A stretch of 64,000 nt of DNA from Vicingus serpentipes (GCA_024103385.1 JAGFIT010000072.1:1-64000), one strand, 5' to 3'. Positions 8,756 to 17,796 are shown, counted from the stretch's first letter. The notes: generated by a model from the letters alone, not told the origin. Numbers and translations are program-made.

Positions 8756-9337
8756 ATGGAAAAGATTTTATTATTTATTGGACTTCTTATTTCTAGTTTC
8801 CTAACTGCCCAAACTAAATTTACCGTTATTGTTACAAATGGGAGCTTCAACCCCAGTAGCCTAACAATAGCTATTGGTGATACTGTAGAATTTGTTAATC
8901 AATCAGGATTTCACTGGGTAGATGGAACACAAACAACTTATCCTTCCAATCCTGTTTCGTTTGATAATCAATCTCAATCAGGGTCAGGATGGACTTACAG
9001 CCAAGTTTTCAATACTGGAGGGGTATATAACTACAGATGTGGTATTCATACAACCACTATGTTTGGATCCATTACCGTTCAATTTCCATCTAGTGTTAAT
9101 ACTTCTTTTGATATAAATTCTTTTAATTTTTATCCAAACCCTACCTCAAAAAACATATTTTTCTCAGAACTTAAATCCATTGAAAGTATAATTATCTACT
9201 CTATAAGTGGTGAAAAAGTATTGATTTCAAACTTAGTAGATAATTATTTAAATGTATCAACATTAAGTTCAGGCGTGTATATTTTAGCTATAAACACTAA
9301 CCACAAAATAATTACAAAGAAATTGATTATTCAATAA
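8756..9337 (+). CDS. Secreted plastocyanin-like cupredoxin with T9SS sorting domain
   Basis: A 193-residue blue-copper-like protein. I start it at the ATG at 8756 (MEKILLF), which opens a signal peptide ending at FLTAQ; the frame extends ten residues upstream from a TTG with no signal character. Residues 21-115 look like a cupredoxin fold, with likely copper ligands His53 (GFHWV), Cys95, His98 and Met102 (RCGIHTTTM). A T9SS sorting domain follows (FYPNPTSKN to KKLIIQ), so the copper protein is probably cell-surface bound. It heads a tight cluster with a haem c lipoprotein, a YceI-like protein and a DUF5777 barrel, which suggests electron transfer at the outer membrane. Redox partner and substrate are unknown. 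Confidence 0.8.
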   Translation: MEKILLFIGLLISSFLTAQTKFTVIVTNGSFNPSSLTIAIGDTVEFVNQSGFHWVDGTQTTYPSNPVSFDNQSQSGSGWTYSQVFNTGGVYNYRCGIHTTTMFGSITVQFPSSVNTSFDINSFNFYPNPTSKNIFFSELKSIESIIIYSISGEKVLISNLVDNYLNVSTLSSGVYILAINTNHKIITKKLIIQ

Positions 9338-9348
9338 AGAATTTACTC

Positions 9349-9723
9349 ATGAAAAAAGCATTAACGGTTATACTCATCCTAATAATGGTATCCTGCCGTT
9401 ATAATAAGGAAGAATTGCCTACCCCTAAAAATAACAGTACTCCTACGCCTACTTATAATGGTCCTGTAATTACCTACACCAATCATACTAAAAAATTGTT
9501 TGATAATTACTGCATAGCTTGTCATGCGCCTGGAGCATCAGTATCATTTTGGCCTTTAACTAGTTATACTGAAGTAAGTGTTTACACTAACCCTGGAGGA
9601 AAAATACAAGTTAGGGTATTGGATCAAGGAAATATGCCTCCCACTGGTTCCGCTTCAGGATTTTTAACGCCTGCTGAAAAAGATACCTTACAAATGTGGC
9701 TCGACCAAGGTGCTCCACAATAA
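9349..9723 (+). CDS. Cytochrome c-type lipoprotein
   Basis: A 124-residue lipoprotein. The signal peptide ends in a lipobox with the lipidated Cys16 (IMVSC). A Pro/Thr-rich linker leads to a small cytochrome c domain with the haem attachment motif C55-I-A-C58-H59 and a likely distal ligand Met96 in GNMPPTG. The ending TPAEKDTLQMWLDQGAPQ is typical of cytochromes of this group. It begins 11 bp after the cupredoxin gene and is probably co-transcribed. The expected location is the periplasmic face or the outer membrane. It could be an electron donor or acceptor for the cupredoxin; no enzyme domain is present. Confidence 0.85.
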   Translation: MKKALTVILILIMVSCRYNKEELPTPKNNSTPTPTYNGPVITYTNHTKKLFDNYCIACHAPGASVSFWPLTSYTEVSVYTNPGGKIQVRVLDQGNMPPTGSASGFLTPAEKDTLQMWLDQGAPQ

Positions 9724-9737
9724 TAATCCACAGACTC

Positions 9738-10277
9738 ATGAAACAACTTAATATATTATTATTCATCTTTATTACTTCAATCGGCTATTCACAAAATTTA
9801 TTTAAAGCCACTTCCGGAGAAATTTCTTTTTTTTCTACTACTCCTATGGAAGATATTGATGCCACCAATAAATTGGTAAAAGCATTAATTAATGCCGACA
9901 ATAATGAAATAGTTTTTATGGCCACCATTATTGGTTTTCATTTCAAAAAACCTTTAATGGAGGAGCATTTTAATGAAAACTACATGGAAAGTGACAAATA
10001 CAAAATCGCTTCTTTTAAAGGAAAAATTTTGACTCCTGTTGATTATAACGTAGATGGTAAATACAATGTGAAAGCAAGAGGAACGCTAAATATTCATGGT
10101 GTTGATCAAGTGAGAGAAATATCAGGAGAACTTCTTATTAAAAATAATCATATCGAATTAGTATCCGCCTTTGATGTTAAATTAGCTGACCACAACATAA
10201 AAATACCTAAACTGGTCATGAAAAATATAGCCGAAATGGTAACGGTAAAGCTGAACGTTAATTTTGAGAAAAAATAA
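9738..10277 (+). CDS. YceI-like periplasmic protein
   Basis: A 179-residue exported protein with a signal peptide (MKQLNILLFIFITSIGYSQ) and a YceI-like lipocalin fold that normally binds polyisoprenoid or amphiphilic ligands. Support comes from ATSGEISFFSTTPMEDIDATN near the N-terminus, the NENYMESDKYKIASFKGKI region, and the later GTLNIHGVDQVREISGEL strands. I chose the ATG at 9738 because the longer frame overlaps the preceding gene and lacks a signal peptide. It starts 14 bp after the cytochrome gene. The ligand is unknown; a quinone-like or isoprenoid ligand would fit the electron-transfer context, but that is inference. Confidence 0.8.
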   Translation: MKQLNILLFIFITSIGYSQNLFKATSGEISFFSTTPMEDIDATNKLVKALINADNNEIVFMATIIGFHFKKPLMEEHFNENYMESDKYKIASFKGKILTPVDYNVDGKYNVKARGTLNIHGVDQVREISGELLIKNNHIELVSAFDVKLADHNIKIPKLVMKNIAEMVTVKLNVNFEKK

Positions 10278-10280
10278 TCC

Positions 10281-11183
10281 ATGAAATATTTCACTACACT
10301 TTTTATTCTGCTTTCTTACTTCCCTCTCTTTGCTCAAGAAGACTTAATGGAGATGCTTGAAGATGAAGTAAAACAAGAAACATCAAAAGAAAAAATCATA
10401 GCAACATTTAAAGGCACTAAACTTATTAATGCACAGACCATTCAGACTACAAAGAAAAGAACATTGGAATTTAACATTGCGCATCGATTTGGAAATATGG
10501 ATATCACTGGATCAACAGGAAAACATACCCTTTATGGACTAGAAAACGCATCCAACATTCGTTTTGCGTTTGATTATGGATTAACTGATAACATAAGTAT
10601 AGGAGTAGGAAGAAGCAAAATGAATGAACATATTGACGGGCATATGAAATTTCGTTTTTTAGAGCAAAAAATAAAAGGTAGCCCTATTTCTATAGCTTAC
10701 TATACTTCTGCCGCTATCTCCCCTATTGCAAATATTCCCAATGATGATTTTAATAATCGTTGGTCTTATGTTCATCAATTGATTATAGCAAGTAAATTAA
10801 GCCGCTCTATTTCCTTGCAAGTTCTTCCCACACTTGTTCATAGAAACTATGTAGATCAAACCTTGCTTCATCCTAAAAATGGCTCTAGTGATCAAAATGA
10901 TTTATTTTCATTAGGTTTTGCTGGTAGGGTTAAGATAACTAAACGGATGGCCTTTGTTATAGATTATTTCTTAGTCTTTTCTGAATTTAGAGATGCTGAC
11001 AATAGTTTTTATGACCCATTAGGTATAGGAGTTGAAATTGAGACCGGAGGGCATGTGTTTCACATTAATATTACCAACTCTGCTGGAATTATTGAGAATG
11101 ATTTTATTCCTTATACATCTGATGCATGGGATGACGGAGGATACAAACTAGGGTTTAATATTTCAAGAGTATTTAGTTTCTAG
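10281..11183 (+). CDS. DUF5777-type outer-membrane beta-barrel protein
   Basis: A 300-residue protein with signal peptide (ends FPLFAQ), a charged helix (about 20-50), then alternating amphipathic strands typical of an outer-membrane barrel, ending in an aromatic C-terminus (SRVFSF). The stretch TLEFNIAHRFGNMD with YGLTDNISIGVGRS and DPLGIGVEIETGGHVFHI resembles DUF5777 proteins, which in Bacteroidota often sit beside cytochrome and YceI-like genes. It begins 3 bp after the YceI-like stop, so it is the last gene of the operon. Its end overlaps the convergent O-antigen ligase gene by 11 bp. Function is unknown; an outer-membrane scaffold for the haem and copper proteins is a guess. Confidence 0.75.
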   Translation: MKYFTTLFILLSYFPLFAQEDLMEMLEDEVKQETSKEKIIATFKGTKLINAQTIQTTKKRTLEFNIAHRFGNMDITGSTGKHTLYGLENASNIRFAFDYGLTDNISIGVGRSKMNEHIDGHMKFRFLEQKIKGSPISIAYYTSAAISPIANIPNDDFNNRWSYVHQLIIASKLSRSISLQVLPTLVHRNYVDQTLLHPKNGSSDQNDLFSLGFAGRVKITKRMAFVIDYFLVFSEFRDADNSFYDPLGIGVEIETGGHVFHINITNSAGIIENDFIPYTSDAWDDGGYKLGFNISRVFSF

Positions 11184-12750
11184 CATCATTTTTCTCTTTC
11201 AATAACAGTATTGTATTAAATAATGTAAAGAAATTAATTCCAACCTGTGTTTCTAAGGTGTCTTCTGTAAACATCGATAACAGCACAATACTAAAGAATG
11301 CTACATAAGTAAAGTCCTTGTATAATCCCATATTAACAATAGGAAAAATTAGAAAAAAAGCAAATGCTAAAATCCCCAATATTCCAAAAGTCACAGCATA
11401 AGTGATATATTGATTGTGTGCTCTTAAACGGTATTTTGGAAGTAATTGTGACTGGTCTTTTTCATATTGAGCATTAAATGCATCTTGAACATCTCCAGTA
11501 CCAACACCCATCCATAGGTTTTGTTTAAATATTCGCCCCCCCGTCTTCCAATATTCCCATCGCATAATTACCGAATGCCCATTGAAATCTCTTTTATCTT
11601 GATAATTATCATATTCCCAAATAATTTTGTGTACTCTTTTCTCAAAATTATTCATATAAAGATAATGATAGTTGGCAATCCCTTTTTCTATCGCTGCAAT
11701 TTCCTCTAAAGTTAATTGGTTAACACTTGTACCATTTTTAATCATTCCTTTTGATGCCAAAAACCGAATTAATGTAGTTGACAATTCCTGATGTTTTAAA
11801 TCTTCTCCTCTAAACGGTAAATTACTTTTGCTATTCCATGCTGTTTCTAATTCTTTCCATGCAATATTTCTCCATACATAGTGTCCATTTTCTTTTTCTT
11901 CTTTTCTGGTTGAAGTAACATCATGATAATATCGCTCTCCAGATGTGGAAAACAATTCTTTATCAAGTTGGTTGATATTTTTATCTTCTCGATAATTCTC
12001 AATTATTTCGTTAATAGAAAATATTCCATAAAAAATTGAAATCAATAGTCCAAAAAACAAGATATATCTCATTTTTAGGTTAGTTGAAATGAAACTAAAT
12101 AATAAAAGTAGAATTAATGTGGTCAACACTAACACTATCATCCCTGTAAATAAACTTATGATGTATAAAAATGCTATTAACCATAAACCAATAATACCCC
12201 AAATCATTTTTTCAGTATTAGATTTTGATAGATACATATAATAAGCGGAACCAAAAATGGCAAAACACACCTCTAAGCCAAATCGAATATGGGAATTAAA
12301 CCTTGAATACTCACGAACATCTATAATCATTTTGTTTAATCCTCCAAAATAAACATACATGCTCCAAAAAGAAGCCACTAGAACACCTGCAACATAAACC
12401 TTAAAAATAATTTTCCACTCTTTAGTTGAAATAGGCTGAAACCCTGATATTAAAAAAGGTAGTCCAAACAAAGCCGCTTTTCTCCTAACATCACCTACGG
12501 CATAATCGAAGTTGGAAGTATAAAACAACCCAAACAACGTTAATAGATAAATGCTACTGAGTACTACTGCTGTTTTGTTACGAAAAAAAGACATGACCCG
12601 GTCTTTCATCTTTCCATCTATTAACCATGTCAGTAAAATAATAATTTGTCCTAACGAAATGAGAGGCTTAGACATAGACAATCCAACCATCATCGTAGCT
12701 ATTCCCAATAAAAAGAAGTTTCTTGGCTTAAATATCTCGTAGAGTTTCAT
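11173..12750 (-). CDS. O-antigen ligase/polymerase family membrane protein
   Basis: A 525-residue polytopic membrane protein with ten or more hydrophobic segments and a large extracytoplasmic loop at about residues 240-400. The motif RAHNQYITYAVTFGILG lies after the loop, as in the Wzy_C/O-antigen ligase (WaaL-like) family. Such proteins transfer or polymerise undecaprenyl-linked glycans at the periplasmic face; the true substrate cannot be told from sequence. I use the ATG at 12750; a TTG three codons upstream is possible. It follows the protease gene by 17 bp and is probably in its operon. Its stop region overlaps the convergent DUF5777 gene. Confidence 0.75.
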   Translation of the reverse strand: MKLYEIFKPRNFFLLGIATMMVGLSMSKPLISLGQIIILLTWLIDGKMKDRVMSFFRNKTAVVLSSIYLLTLFGLFYTSNFDYAVGDVRRKAALFGLPFLISGFQPISTKEWKIIFKVYVAGVLVASFWSMYVYFGGLNKMIIDVREYSRFNSHIRFGLEVCFAIFGSAYYMYLSKSNTEKMIWGIIGLWLIAFLYIISLFTGMIVLVLTTLILLLLFSFISTNLKMRYILFFGLLISIFYGIFSINEIIENYREDKNINQLDKELFSTSGERYYHDVTSTRKEEKENGHYVWRNIAWKELETAWNSKSNLPFRGEDLKHQELSTTLIRFLASKGMIKNGTSVNQLTLEEIAAIEKGIANYHYLYMNNFEKRVHKIIWEYDNYQDKRDFNGHSVIMRWEYWKTGGRIFKQNLWMGVGTGDVQDAFNAQYEKDQSQLLPKYRLRAHNQYITYAVTFGILGILAFAFFLIFPIVNMGLYKDFTYVAFFSIVLLSMFTEDTLETQVGINFFTLFNTILLLKEKNDARN

Positions 12751-12767
12751 GTACCTCAAACGGCTGT

Positions 12768-14441
12768 TTATTCTTTTTTATAAGTGCCATCCAGTATAGA
12801 TGAGTACAATTTACTGTTGGTTAATGTGTTGATGGCTTCATCAAATGCAGCATCATTTTTTAGCGTCACTTCTATTTGCCCTTTTTGATAGTAATAACGC
12901 GCAATAATTTCACTTTCTAAAACATACTTCACTTCATCTTTAAATTTATAGAGATCATCTTTTTTATTAAATGCTAGTTTATTTTTTAAGATTTCATATT
13001 CCTCTTTAATATCATCATAATATTTATCCTCTTTTGCTGTTTTTTCCAACTCCTTCAATAAATTCTCACTTTTAGTCACGTACTCATAATCCTTATCCTC
13101 CAGATAATGAACAAAATCTTCATATTCATCTTTAGTCAAAGAAAATTCACTTACAGTAGCAATTTTTTTATTTTTCACTCGGTAAGCTGTGGCATAATCA
13201 AAAATCAAATTTTTAATTAGCAAAACACTTGTTATCTCACTTAAATAGTCTTTTTTAACTGCAATATCTGGTGTAATTCCTTTTCCATCAAAAACACTTC
13301 TTTTACTGTGTAATGTTTTAAATTCTGTAATCAAAGAGTCGGGAACTTCTTCCACCTCTCCATCTCCGTTTCTGTGTGAATAATCTAATTTTTGAATACA
13401 TCTTCCACTAGGCGTGTAATATTTTGCTACTGTTACTTTTAACTTCGAGTTATAACTTAACGGTCGAACCTGTTGAACTAACCCTTTTCCAAAAGAAGGA
13501 GAACCAATAACCACAGCTCTATCATTATCTTGGAGTGAGCCTGACACAATTTCCGATGCTGATGCCGATCCTTTATCCACTAAAACCACCAGAGGTATTA
13601 TTGTATCAATTGGAGCGTTAAGTGCTTTATACGTTTTATCCCAGTCTTTAATTTTTCCTTTAGTACTTACCACATCAGTGCCTTGAGGAACAAAAAAATT
13701 AACAATATTTACCGCCTCATTTAAAAGTCCTCCACCATTTCCTCTTAAATCTAAAATAATAGATCTGGCATTTTGTTCTTTTAATTCCTTTAATGCTACT
13801 TTAACTTCAGCACTGGCAGACTCTGTAAAACCAGTCAATTTAATATAGCCAATAGAATCTTTAATGATACTGTAATAAGGAACATCTTTAATTTTTACTT
13901 TTTCTCTTGTTACTGTTTTAAGTAAAGGTTTTTCTTCTCCAAGCCGTTCAATACTAATTTTTACCTCTGTTCCTGGTTCTCCTAATAAAAAGTCTCGTAT
14001 TTCAGCACTTGTTTTTCCTTTTGCAGAGTTTCCATTGACTTCCAATATTTTATCTCCTGCCATTAAACCCGCTTTAAAAGCTCCAAAACCTTCATAAGGT
14101 TCAGAAATAACAATATAATCCCCTTGTTTTTGAATCAATGCTCCAATCCCTCCATACTGCCCTGTCGTCATCATTTTATAATCCTCCATATTAGATTCAG
14201 GAATATAATTGGTGTAAGGGTCTAATGATTCTAACATGGCATCTATACCCGTTTTCATTAATTTCCCTGGATCAGCACCATCAACATAATAAATATTTAA
14301 TTCTCTAAAAAGGGTAGCGAAAATGTCTAAGTTTTTAGAAACTTCAAAATAACTATCTGTAAACCCTAATGTAAAAATTGATGTAGTTGCAATGGAAATA
14401 ATTACAACTATTTTGGCAATTTGTTTTTTCATGCTTTTCAT
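12768..14441 (-). CDS. C-terminal processing protease, peptidase S41 family
   Basis: A 557-residue exported serine protease. A signal/anchor sequence is followed by the S41 N-terminal region, a PDZ domain at about 85-170 (GGIGALIQKQGDYIVISEP, then AGLMAGDKILEVNG), and the protease core. The catalytic serine lies in DKGSASASEIVSG (about 295) and the catalytic lysine in SFGKGLVQ (about 320). A lysine-rich C-terminal helical extension of about 180 residues follows, common in Bacteroidota CtpA homologs. It trims C-termini of envelope proteins in the periplasm. It lies downstream of rnpA-yidD on the same strand with a 91-bp gap. Either start (MKSMKKQ or MKKQ, three codons apart) is possible. Confidence 0.9.
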   Translation of the reverse strand: MKSMKKQIAKIVVIISIATTSIFTLGFTDSYFEVSKNLDIFATLFRELNIYYVDGADPGKLMKTGIDAMLESLDPYTNYIPESNMEDYKMMTTGQYGGIGALIQKQGDYIVISEPYEGFGAFKAGLMAGDKILEVNGNSAKGKTSAEIRDFLLGEPGTEVKISIERLGEEKPLLKTVTREKVKIKDVPYYSIIKDSIGYIKLTGFTESASAEVKVALKELKEQNARSIILDLRGNGGGLLNEAVNIVNFFVPQGTDVVSTKGKIKDWDKTYKALNAPIDTIIPLVVLVDKGSASASEIVSGSLQDNDRAVVIGSPSFGKGLVQQVRPLSYNSKLKVTVAKYYTPSGRCIQKLDYSHRNGDGEVEEVPDSLITEFKTLHSKRSVFDGKGITPDIAVKKDYLSEITSVLLIKNLIFDYATAYRVKNKKIATVSEFSLTKDEYEDFVHYLEDKDYEYVTKSENLLKELEKTAKEDKYYDDIKEEYEILKNKLAFNKKDDLYKFKDEVKYVLESEIIARYYYQKGQIEVTLKNDAAFDEAINTLTNSKLYSSILDGTYKKE

Positions 14442-14532
14442 TCTAGTGAGAGTTCAAAAATTAAACCCTTATCATTTTTCTTCTTACTTTTTTATCATTT
14501 TTCTTCTCTTAATTCACAAAACAGTCTATAAT

Positions 14533-14754
14533 TTACGGAACTGGATCATGACCATGCCCTCCCCAAGGATGACAAGAAAAAATTCGTTTCATTGAATACC
14601 ATCCTCCTTTTAATGGCCCATACTTATTAATCGCTTCAATACTATATTGAGAACATGTAGGTATATATCTACAATTTTGACCTAAAACAGGAGATATACT
14701 CAACTGATAAAAACGAATTAAAACAATAAATATTTTACTCACCAACCACTTCAC
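14533..14754 (-). CDS. yidD: Membrane protein insertion efficiency factor YidD
   Basis: A 73-residue protein with an N-terminal amphipathic or membrane helix, then [19 protein letters not shown] and the [12 protein letters not shown] ending that define YidD. It assists YidC-dependent insertion of inner-membrane proteins. It overlaps the upstream rnpA gene by 20 bp, a common arrangement that implies translational coupling. Neither yidC nor rpmH is nearby. Confidence 0.95.
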   Translation of the reverse strand: MKWLVSKIFIVLIRFYQLSISPVLGQNCRYIPTCSQYSIEAINKYGPLKGGWYSMKRIFSCHPWGGHGHDPVP

Positions 14755-15133
14755 TCAATTCAATTAAACGTGTTAAAATTACTTTTATTTTTTCTTCGAT
14801 TTCTTTATAGGGTAAAATTTGTTTTGCAGTATAAATAAACATCATATTGAGCTCTACCTCTGTCTTTTGAAGATGGGTTTTTAATTCATGGTTATTTAAA
14901 CGATACGCCTCTCTCATTCTTCGCTTTAGCAAATTTCTATTGACCGCTAGTTTAATATTCTTTTTAGGAACAGCCACACTCATATTTATTGGAATTTGGG
15001 TAGCTAATTCTTTTTGCTTGTAAATCGCTCTAATTGGAAAAATATGGATGGTTTTCCCTTTGCTAAAAAGCAAATCGATAGCCTTTTTACTTTTTAGTTT
15101 TTCATTTTTCGATAATTTATTGCTCCTTTCCAT
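14735..15133 (-). CDS. rnpA: Ribonuclease P protein component
   Basis: A 132-residue basic protein that binds RNase P RNA and helps mature tRNA 5' ends. The signature [13 protein letters not shown] is intact, preceded by the usual [23 protein letters not shown] start and a SVAVPKK strand. The length is normal. A TACATTTG -7 box lies 10-17 bp upstream on the minus strand (15143-15150). The frequent neighbour rpmH is absent. Confidence 0.95.
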   Translation of the reverse strand: MERSNKLSKNEKLKSKKAIDLLFSKGKTIHIFPIRAIYKQKELATQIPINMSVAVPKKNIKLAVNRNLLKRRMREAYRLNNHELKTHLQKTEVELNMMFIYTAKQILPYKEIEEKIKVILTRLIELSEVVGE

Positions 15134-15142
15134 AATTCATCA

Positions 15143-15150
15143 CAAATGTA
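15143..15150 (-). promoter_or_regulatory. -7 box TACATTTG of rnpA
   Basis: Matches TAnnTTTG on the minus strand just upstream of the rnpA start. It implies a very short leader. No clear -33 element was seen. Confidence 0.4.
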
Positions 15151-15203
15151 ATAGATAAAAAGAGGTTTATTAATTTGATGTATTATTAGTTTATACAATT
15201 TCT

Positions 15204-15211
15204 TATCTTTG
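15204..15211 (+). promoter_or_regulatory. -7 box TATCTTTG of the PAP2-crcB-pafA operon
   Basis: Matches TAnnTTTG. It would place the transcript start near 15217, which limits how far upstream the PAP2 coding region can begin. Confidence 0.45.
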
Positions 15212-15263
15212 TTTACCTTAAAAAAATCTTATCCTTAGTTACATCAACGATATTGACACCTCT

Positions 15264-15812
15264 TTGTTTCTGTTCTTAAACAGCATTCACTCTCCAGTTG
15301 GAGATATTGTTTTTGAATGGATAACTGATAAGCGGTCATGGATTCCTTTTTATATTTTGCTATTGGTGATAACTATTTTTAAATACAAATGGAAGACCTT
15401 ATACATTGGATTATTTATAGGCGTTTTGATGCTGGTAAGCGATCAAGTATCTGTTCAATTATTTAAAAACGTATTTGAACGTTTGCGTCCCTGCCATAAT
15501 CCCGATATAAATACCATGATACACATTACTGGTAAGTGTGGAGCTAAATTTGGGTTTGTTTCTTCTCATGCTGCTAACAGTTTTGCTTTAGCTGTGTTTG
15601 TTGGATTATTATTGAAGCGGCATTATCCATTTATCGTGACAGGAATGTTATTTTGGGCCGCAGTGGTTTCTTATAGTCGTATTTATGTTGGGGTTCATTA
15701 TCCTGGGGATATTTTAGGAGGAGCATTACTAGGGAGCGTCATCGCGCTGCTAATTTATTCTCTAATGAGATACATGAATCATCGATTTAATTTAAAAATT
15801 ACGCTTAACTAA
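15264..15812 (+). CDS. PAP2-family membrane phosphatase (non-ATG start)
   Basis: An integral membrane phosphatase of the PAP2/undecaprenyl-diphosphatase type. The three motifs are present: KNVFERLRP (motif 1), SSHAANS (motif 2, His) and SRIYVGVHYPGD (motif 3, His/Asp). Hydrophobic segments surround them. It could dephosphorylate undecaprenyl diphosphate, phosphatidic acid or another lipid phosphate. The start is uncertain. The frame is open back to a TAA at 15219-15221 and reads KNLILSYINDIDTSL before LFLFLNSIHSP. Family members usually have about ten residues before LFLFLN, but no ATG or GTG is there; I list the TTG at 15264. An ATT at 15252 or ATC at 15231 is possible. The stop overlaps the crcB start by 1 bp (TAATG). 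Confidence 0.85.
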   Translation: MFLFLNSIHSPVGDIVFEWITDKRSWIPFYILLLVITIFKYKWKTLYIGLFIGVLMLVSDQVSVQLFKNVFERLRPCHNPDINTMIHITGKCGAKFGFVSSHAANSFALAVFVGLLLKRHYPFIVTGMLFWAAVVSYSRIYVGVHYPGDILGGALLGSVIALLIYSLMRYMNHRFNLKITLN

Positions 15813-16180
15813 TGTTGAATGTTTTAGCCATATTTATAGGTGGAGGATTAGGGAGTATATGCCGATACGGCATAGGAAGACTTACATTGTCGTTATTTCC
15901 CATTTCATTTCCATTAGGTACTTTTATCTCAAACACATTAAGTTGTATATTTTTAGCTATTACTGTACTCTATTTTAATGGAAAAATTTCTGAAAATGTA
16001 ATCCTAAAACTTTTTTTAATTACCGGTTTTTGTGGAGGGTTTAGCACTTTCTCTACTTTTAGTTTTGAAACTTTTGAATTGATAAAATCTGGTAACATTC
16101 TTGTTGCTTTACTCAATATTACTCTTAGTATAACCGTGGGTGTTATACTAATATTTATGCTCTTAAAAAACCAAACCTGA
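15812..16180 (+). CDS. crcB: Fluoride ion channel CrcB/FluC
   Basis: A 122-residue, four-helix membrane protein that exports fluoride as a dual-topology dimer. Hallmarks are GGGLGSICRYGIGR near the N-terminus, GTFISNTLSC in helix 2 and GFCGGFSTFSTFSFE in helix 3 (the Phe-lined pore and Na+ site). It is translationally coupled to its neighbours by 1-bp overlaps at both ends (TAATG and TGATG). There is no space for a fluoride riboswitch of its own. Confidence 0.93.
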   Translation: MLNVLAIFIGGGLGSICRYGIGRLTLSLFPISFPLGTFISNTLSCIFLAITVLYFNGKISENVILKLFLITGFCGGFSTFSTFSFETFELIKSGNILVALLNITLSITVGVILIFMLLKNQT

Positions 16181-17796
16181 TGAGATTCGTCATCCTTCTT
16201 TTTCTTTTACCTCTTACTACAATTTGTCAAGTAAACCAACCAAAGTTAGTTATAGGTATTGTTGTCGATCAAATGCGCTACGATTATCTTGACCGCTTTT
16301 GGAATAAATATACTCAAAATGGTTTTAAAAAATTGGTTACTGAAGGGCTCAATTGCACCAATACACACTACAACTATATGCCCACCTTTACTGGTCCAGG
16401 ACATGCTTCTATATTTACTGGTACTACTCCAGTAAACCATGGTATCATTGCAAATAACTGGCACAATAAATATACTCAAAACAATGTTTATTGTGTCGAA
16501 GACACTTCATTTTACACTATAGGGAGTACATCAAATAATGGGAGAATGTCTCCTAAGCAATTATTAACATCAACAGTTACTGACGAATTAAAATCGGCTA
16601 CCAACAATAAAGGAAAAGTAATTGGCATTTCCATAAAAGATAGAGGTGCTATTTTGCCTGCGGGACATAAAGCTGATGCTGCTTATTGGTTTGATGGAGA
16701 TAACATTGGTCAGTGGATAACGAGTTCTTACTACTGCCAATCTTTACCCAATTGGCTCGTAGAATTAAATAAAACCAACCCCGCTGAACAATATTTAACT
16801 AAACCATGGAACACCCTATTCCCTATCAATCAATACATTGAAAGCCTGCCAGATAGTAATCCTTATGAGGGATTATTTATCGGAGAAAAAGCTCCTGTTT
16901 TTCCTCATGATTTGCCATCATTAAGAATAAATAATCGCAACTACAATTTAATTAAAACTACTCCCTTTGGAAATACCATTTTAAAAGAATTGGCTTTAGT
17001 AATTTTAAAAGAAGAAGAATTTGGTAAAGATGATTATACAGATTTTTTAACTATCAGTTTTTCTTCTACAGATTACATTGGTCACCAATATGGCCCAATG
17101 TCTGTAGAAATAGAAGATACCTACTTGCGGTTAGATATAGAAATTGCTGAATTACTCAATTACATCGAAAACCACTACCAAAAGGAAGATGTATTGATCT
17201 TCTTAACTGCTGACCATGGTGTGGTGGATGTTCCTCAATATTTAATGGACAATAATCTGTCTGGAGGATATTTTAATGTCAAAAAAATGGGTCTAGAATT
17301 AAATACTCACCTCATTAAAGAATACCAAACTGACAAATTGATTGCTAATATTTCGAATTCACAAATCTTCCTGAACCATTCACTGATTAAAAAAAACAAC
17401 CTAGACCTAGGGTCTATAGAAACTAGTATCTCCAAATTTTTACTGCTAAAGAAAGGAATTAGTAAAGTTTTTACTTCTACTGAATTAACATCAAACACTT
17501 ACACCGACACAATATCCTTAAGTATTCAAAAAGGGTTTCACCATAGCAGGTCAGGAGACATCCTCTATCTTCTTCATTCAGGATGGATAGAACATGAAAA
17601 ACATACTATTACAACCCATGGTTCTCCTTATAATTACGACACTCATGTTCCATTAATATGGTTTGGAGCAGCTGTTAAAGCTAATGAAATAAATAACTTT
17701 ATTACAATTCCTGACATTTCTGCTACGCTTTTCAAGGTATTAAACATTCAACAACCCAAAAGTTGTACAGGAAAGCCTATTTCAACGATTTTTTAA
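16180..17796 (+). CDS. pafA: PafA-type alkaline phosphatase
   Basis: A 538-residue secreted phosphatase of the alkaline phosphatase superfamily, with signal peptide (ends LPLTTICQ). D30 in VVDQMRYD begins the metal site. The nucleophile is probably Thr71 in FTGPGHAS. The PafA-type substrate-binding residues appear as Asn92 (IIANNW) and Lys153/Arg155 (SIKDRGAILPAGH). The second metal half-site is DYIGHQYGP with TADHGVVDVP, and the last His is in TTHGSPYNYDTHVP. This set favours a phosphomonoesterase of the PafA type over a phosphodiesterase. It would release phosphate from organic phosphate outside the inner membrane. It is the third gene of the PAP2-crcB operon. No PHO box was identified. Confidence 0.85.
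   Translation: MRFVILLFLLPLTTICQVNQPKLVIGIVVDQMRYDYLDRFWNKYTQNGFKKLVTEGLNCTNTHYNYMPTFTGPGHASIFTGTTPVNHGIIANNWHNKYTQNNVYCVEDTSFYTIGSTSNNGRMSPKQLLTSTVTDELKSATNNKGKVIGISIKDRGAILPAGHKADAAYWFDGDNIGQWITSSYYCQSLPNWLVELNKTNPAEQYLTKPWNTLFPINQYIESLPDSNPYEGLFIGEKAPVFPHDLPSLRINNRNYNLIKTTPFGNTILKELALVILKEEEFGKDDYTDFLTISFSSTDYIGHQYGPMSVEIEDTYLRLDIEIAELLNYIENHYQKEDVLIFLTADHGVVDVPQYLMDNNLSGGYFNVKKMGLELNTHLIKEYQTDKLIANISNSQIFLNHSLIKKNNLDLGSIETSISKFLLLKKGISKVFTSTELTSNTYTDTISLSIQKGFHHSRSGDILYLLHSGWIEHEKHTITTHGSPYNYDTHVPLIWFGAAVKANEINNFITIPDISATLFKVLNIQQPKSCTGKPISTIF

Noticed and set aside
11173-11183. Convergent gene overlap as a sign of a wrong frame
   Set aside because: Both genes have clear family features up to their ends, and a second such overlap occurs at 51482-51489; short convergent overlaps are ordinary.
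15812-15900. Fluoride riboswitch in front of crcB
   Set aside because: crcB overlaps the PAP2 gene by 1 bp, and I see no riboswitch-like structure upstream of the operon, where the leader would be very short.
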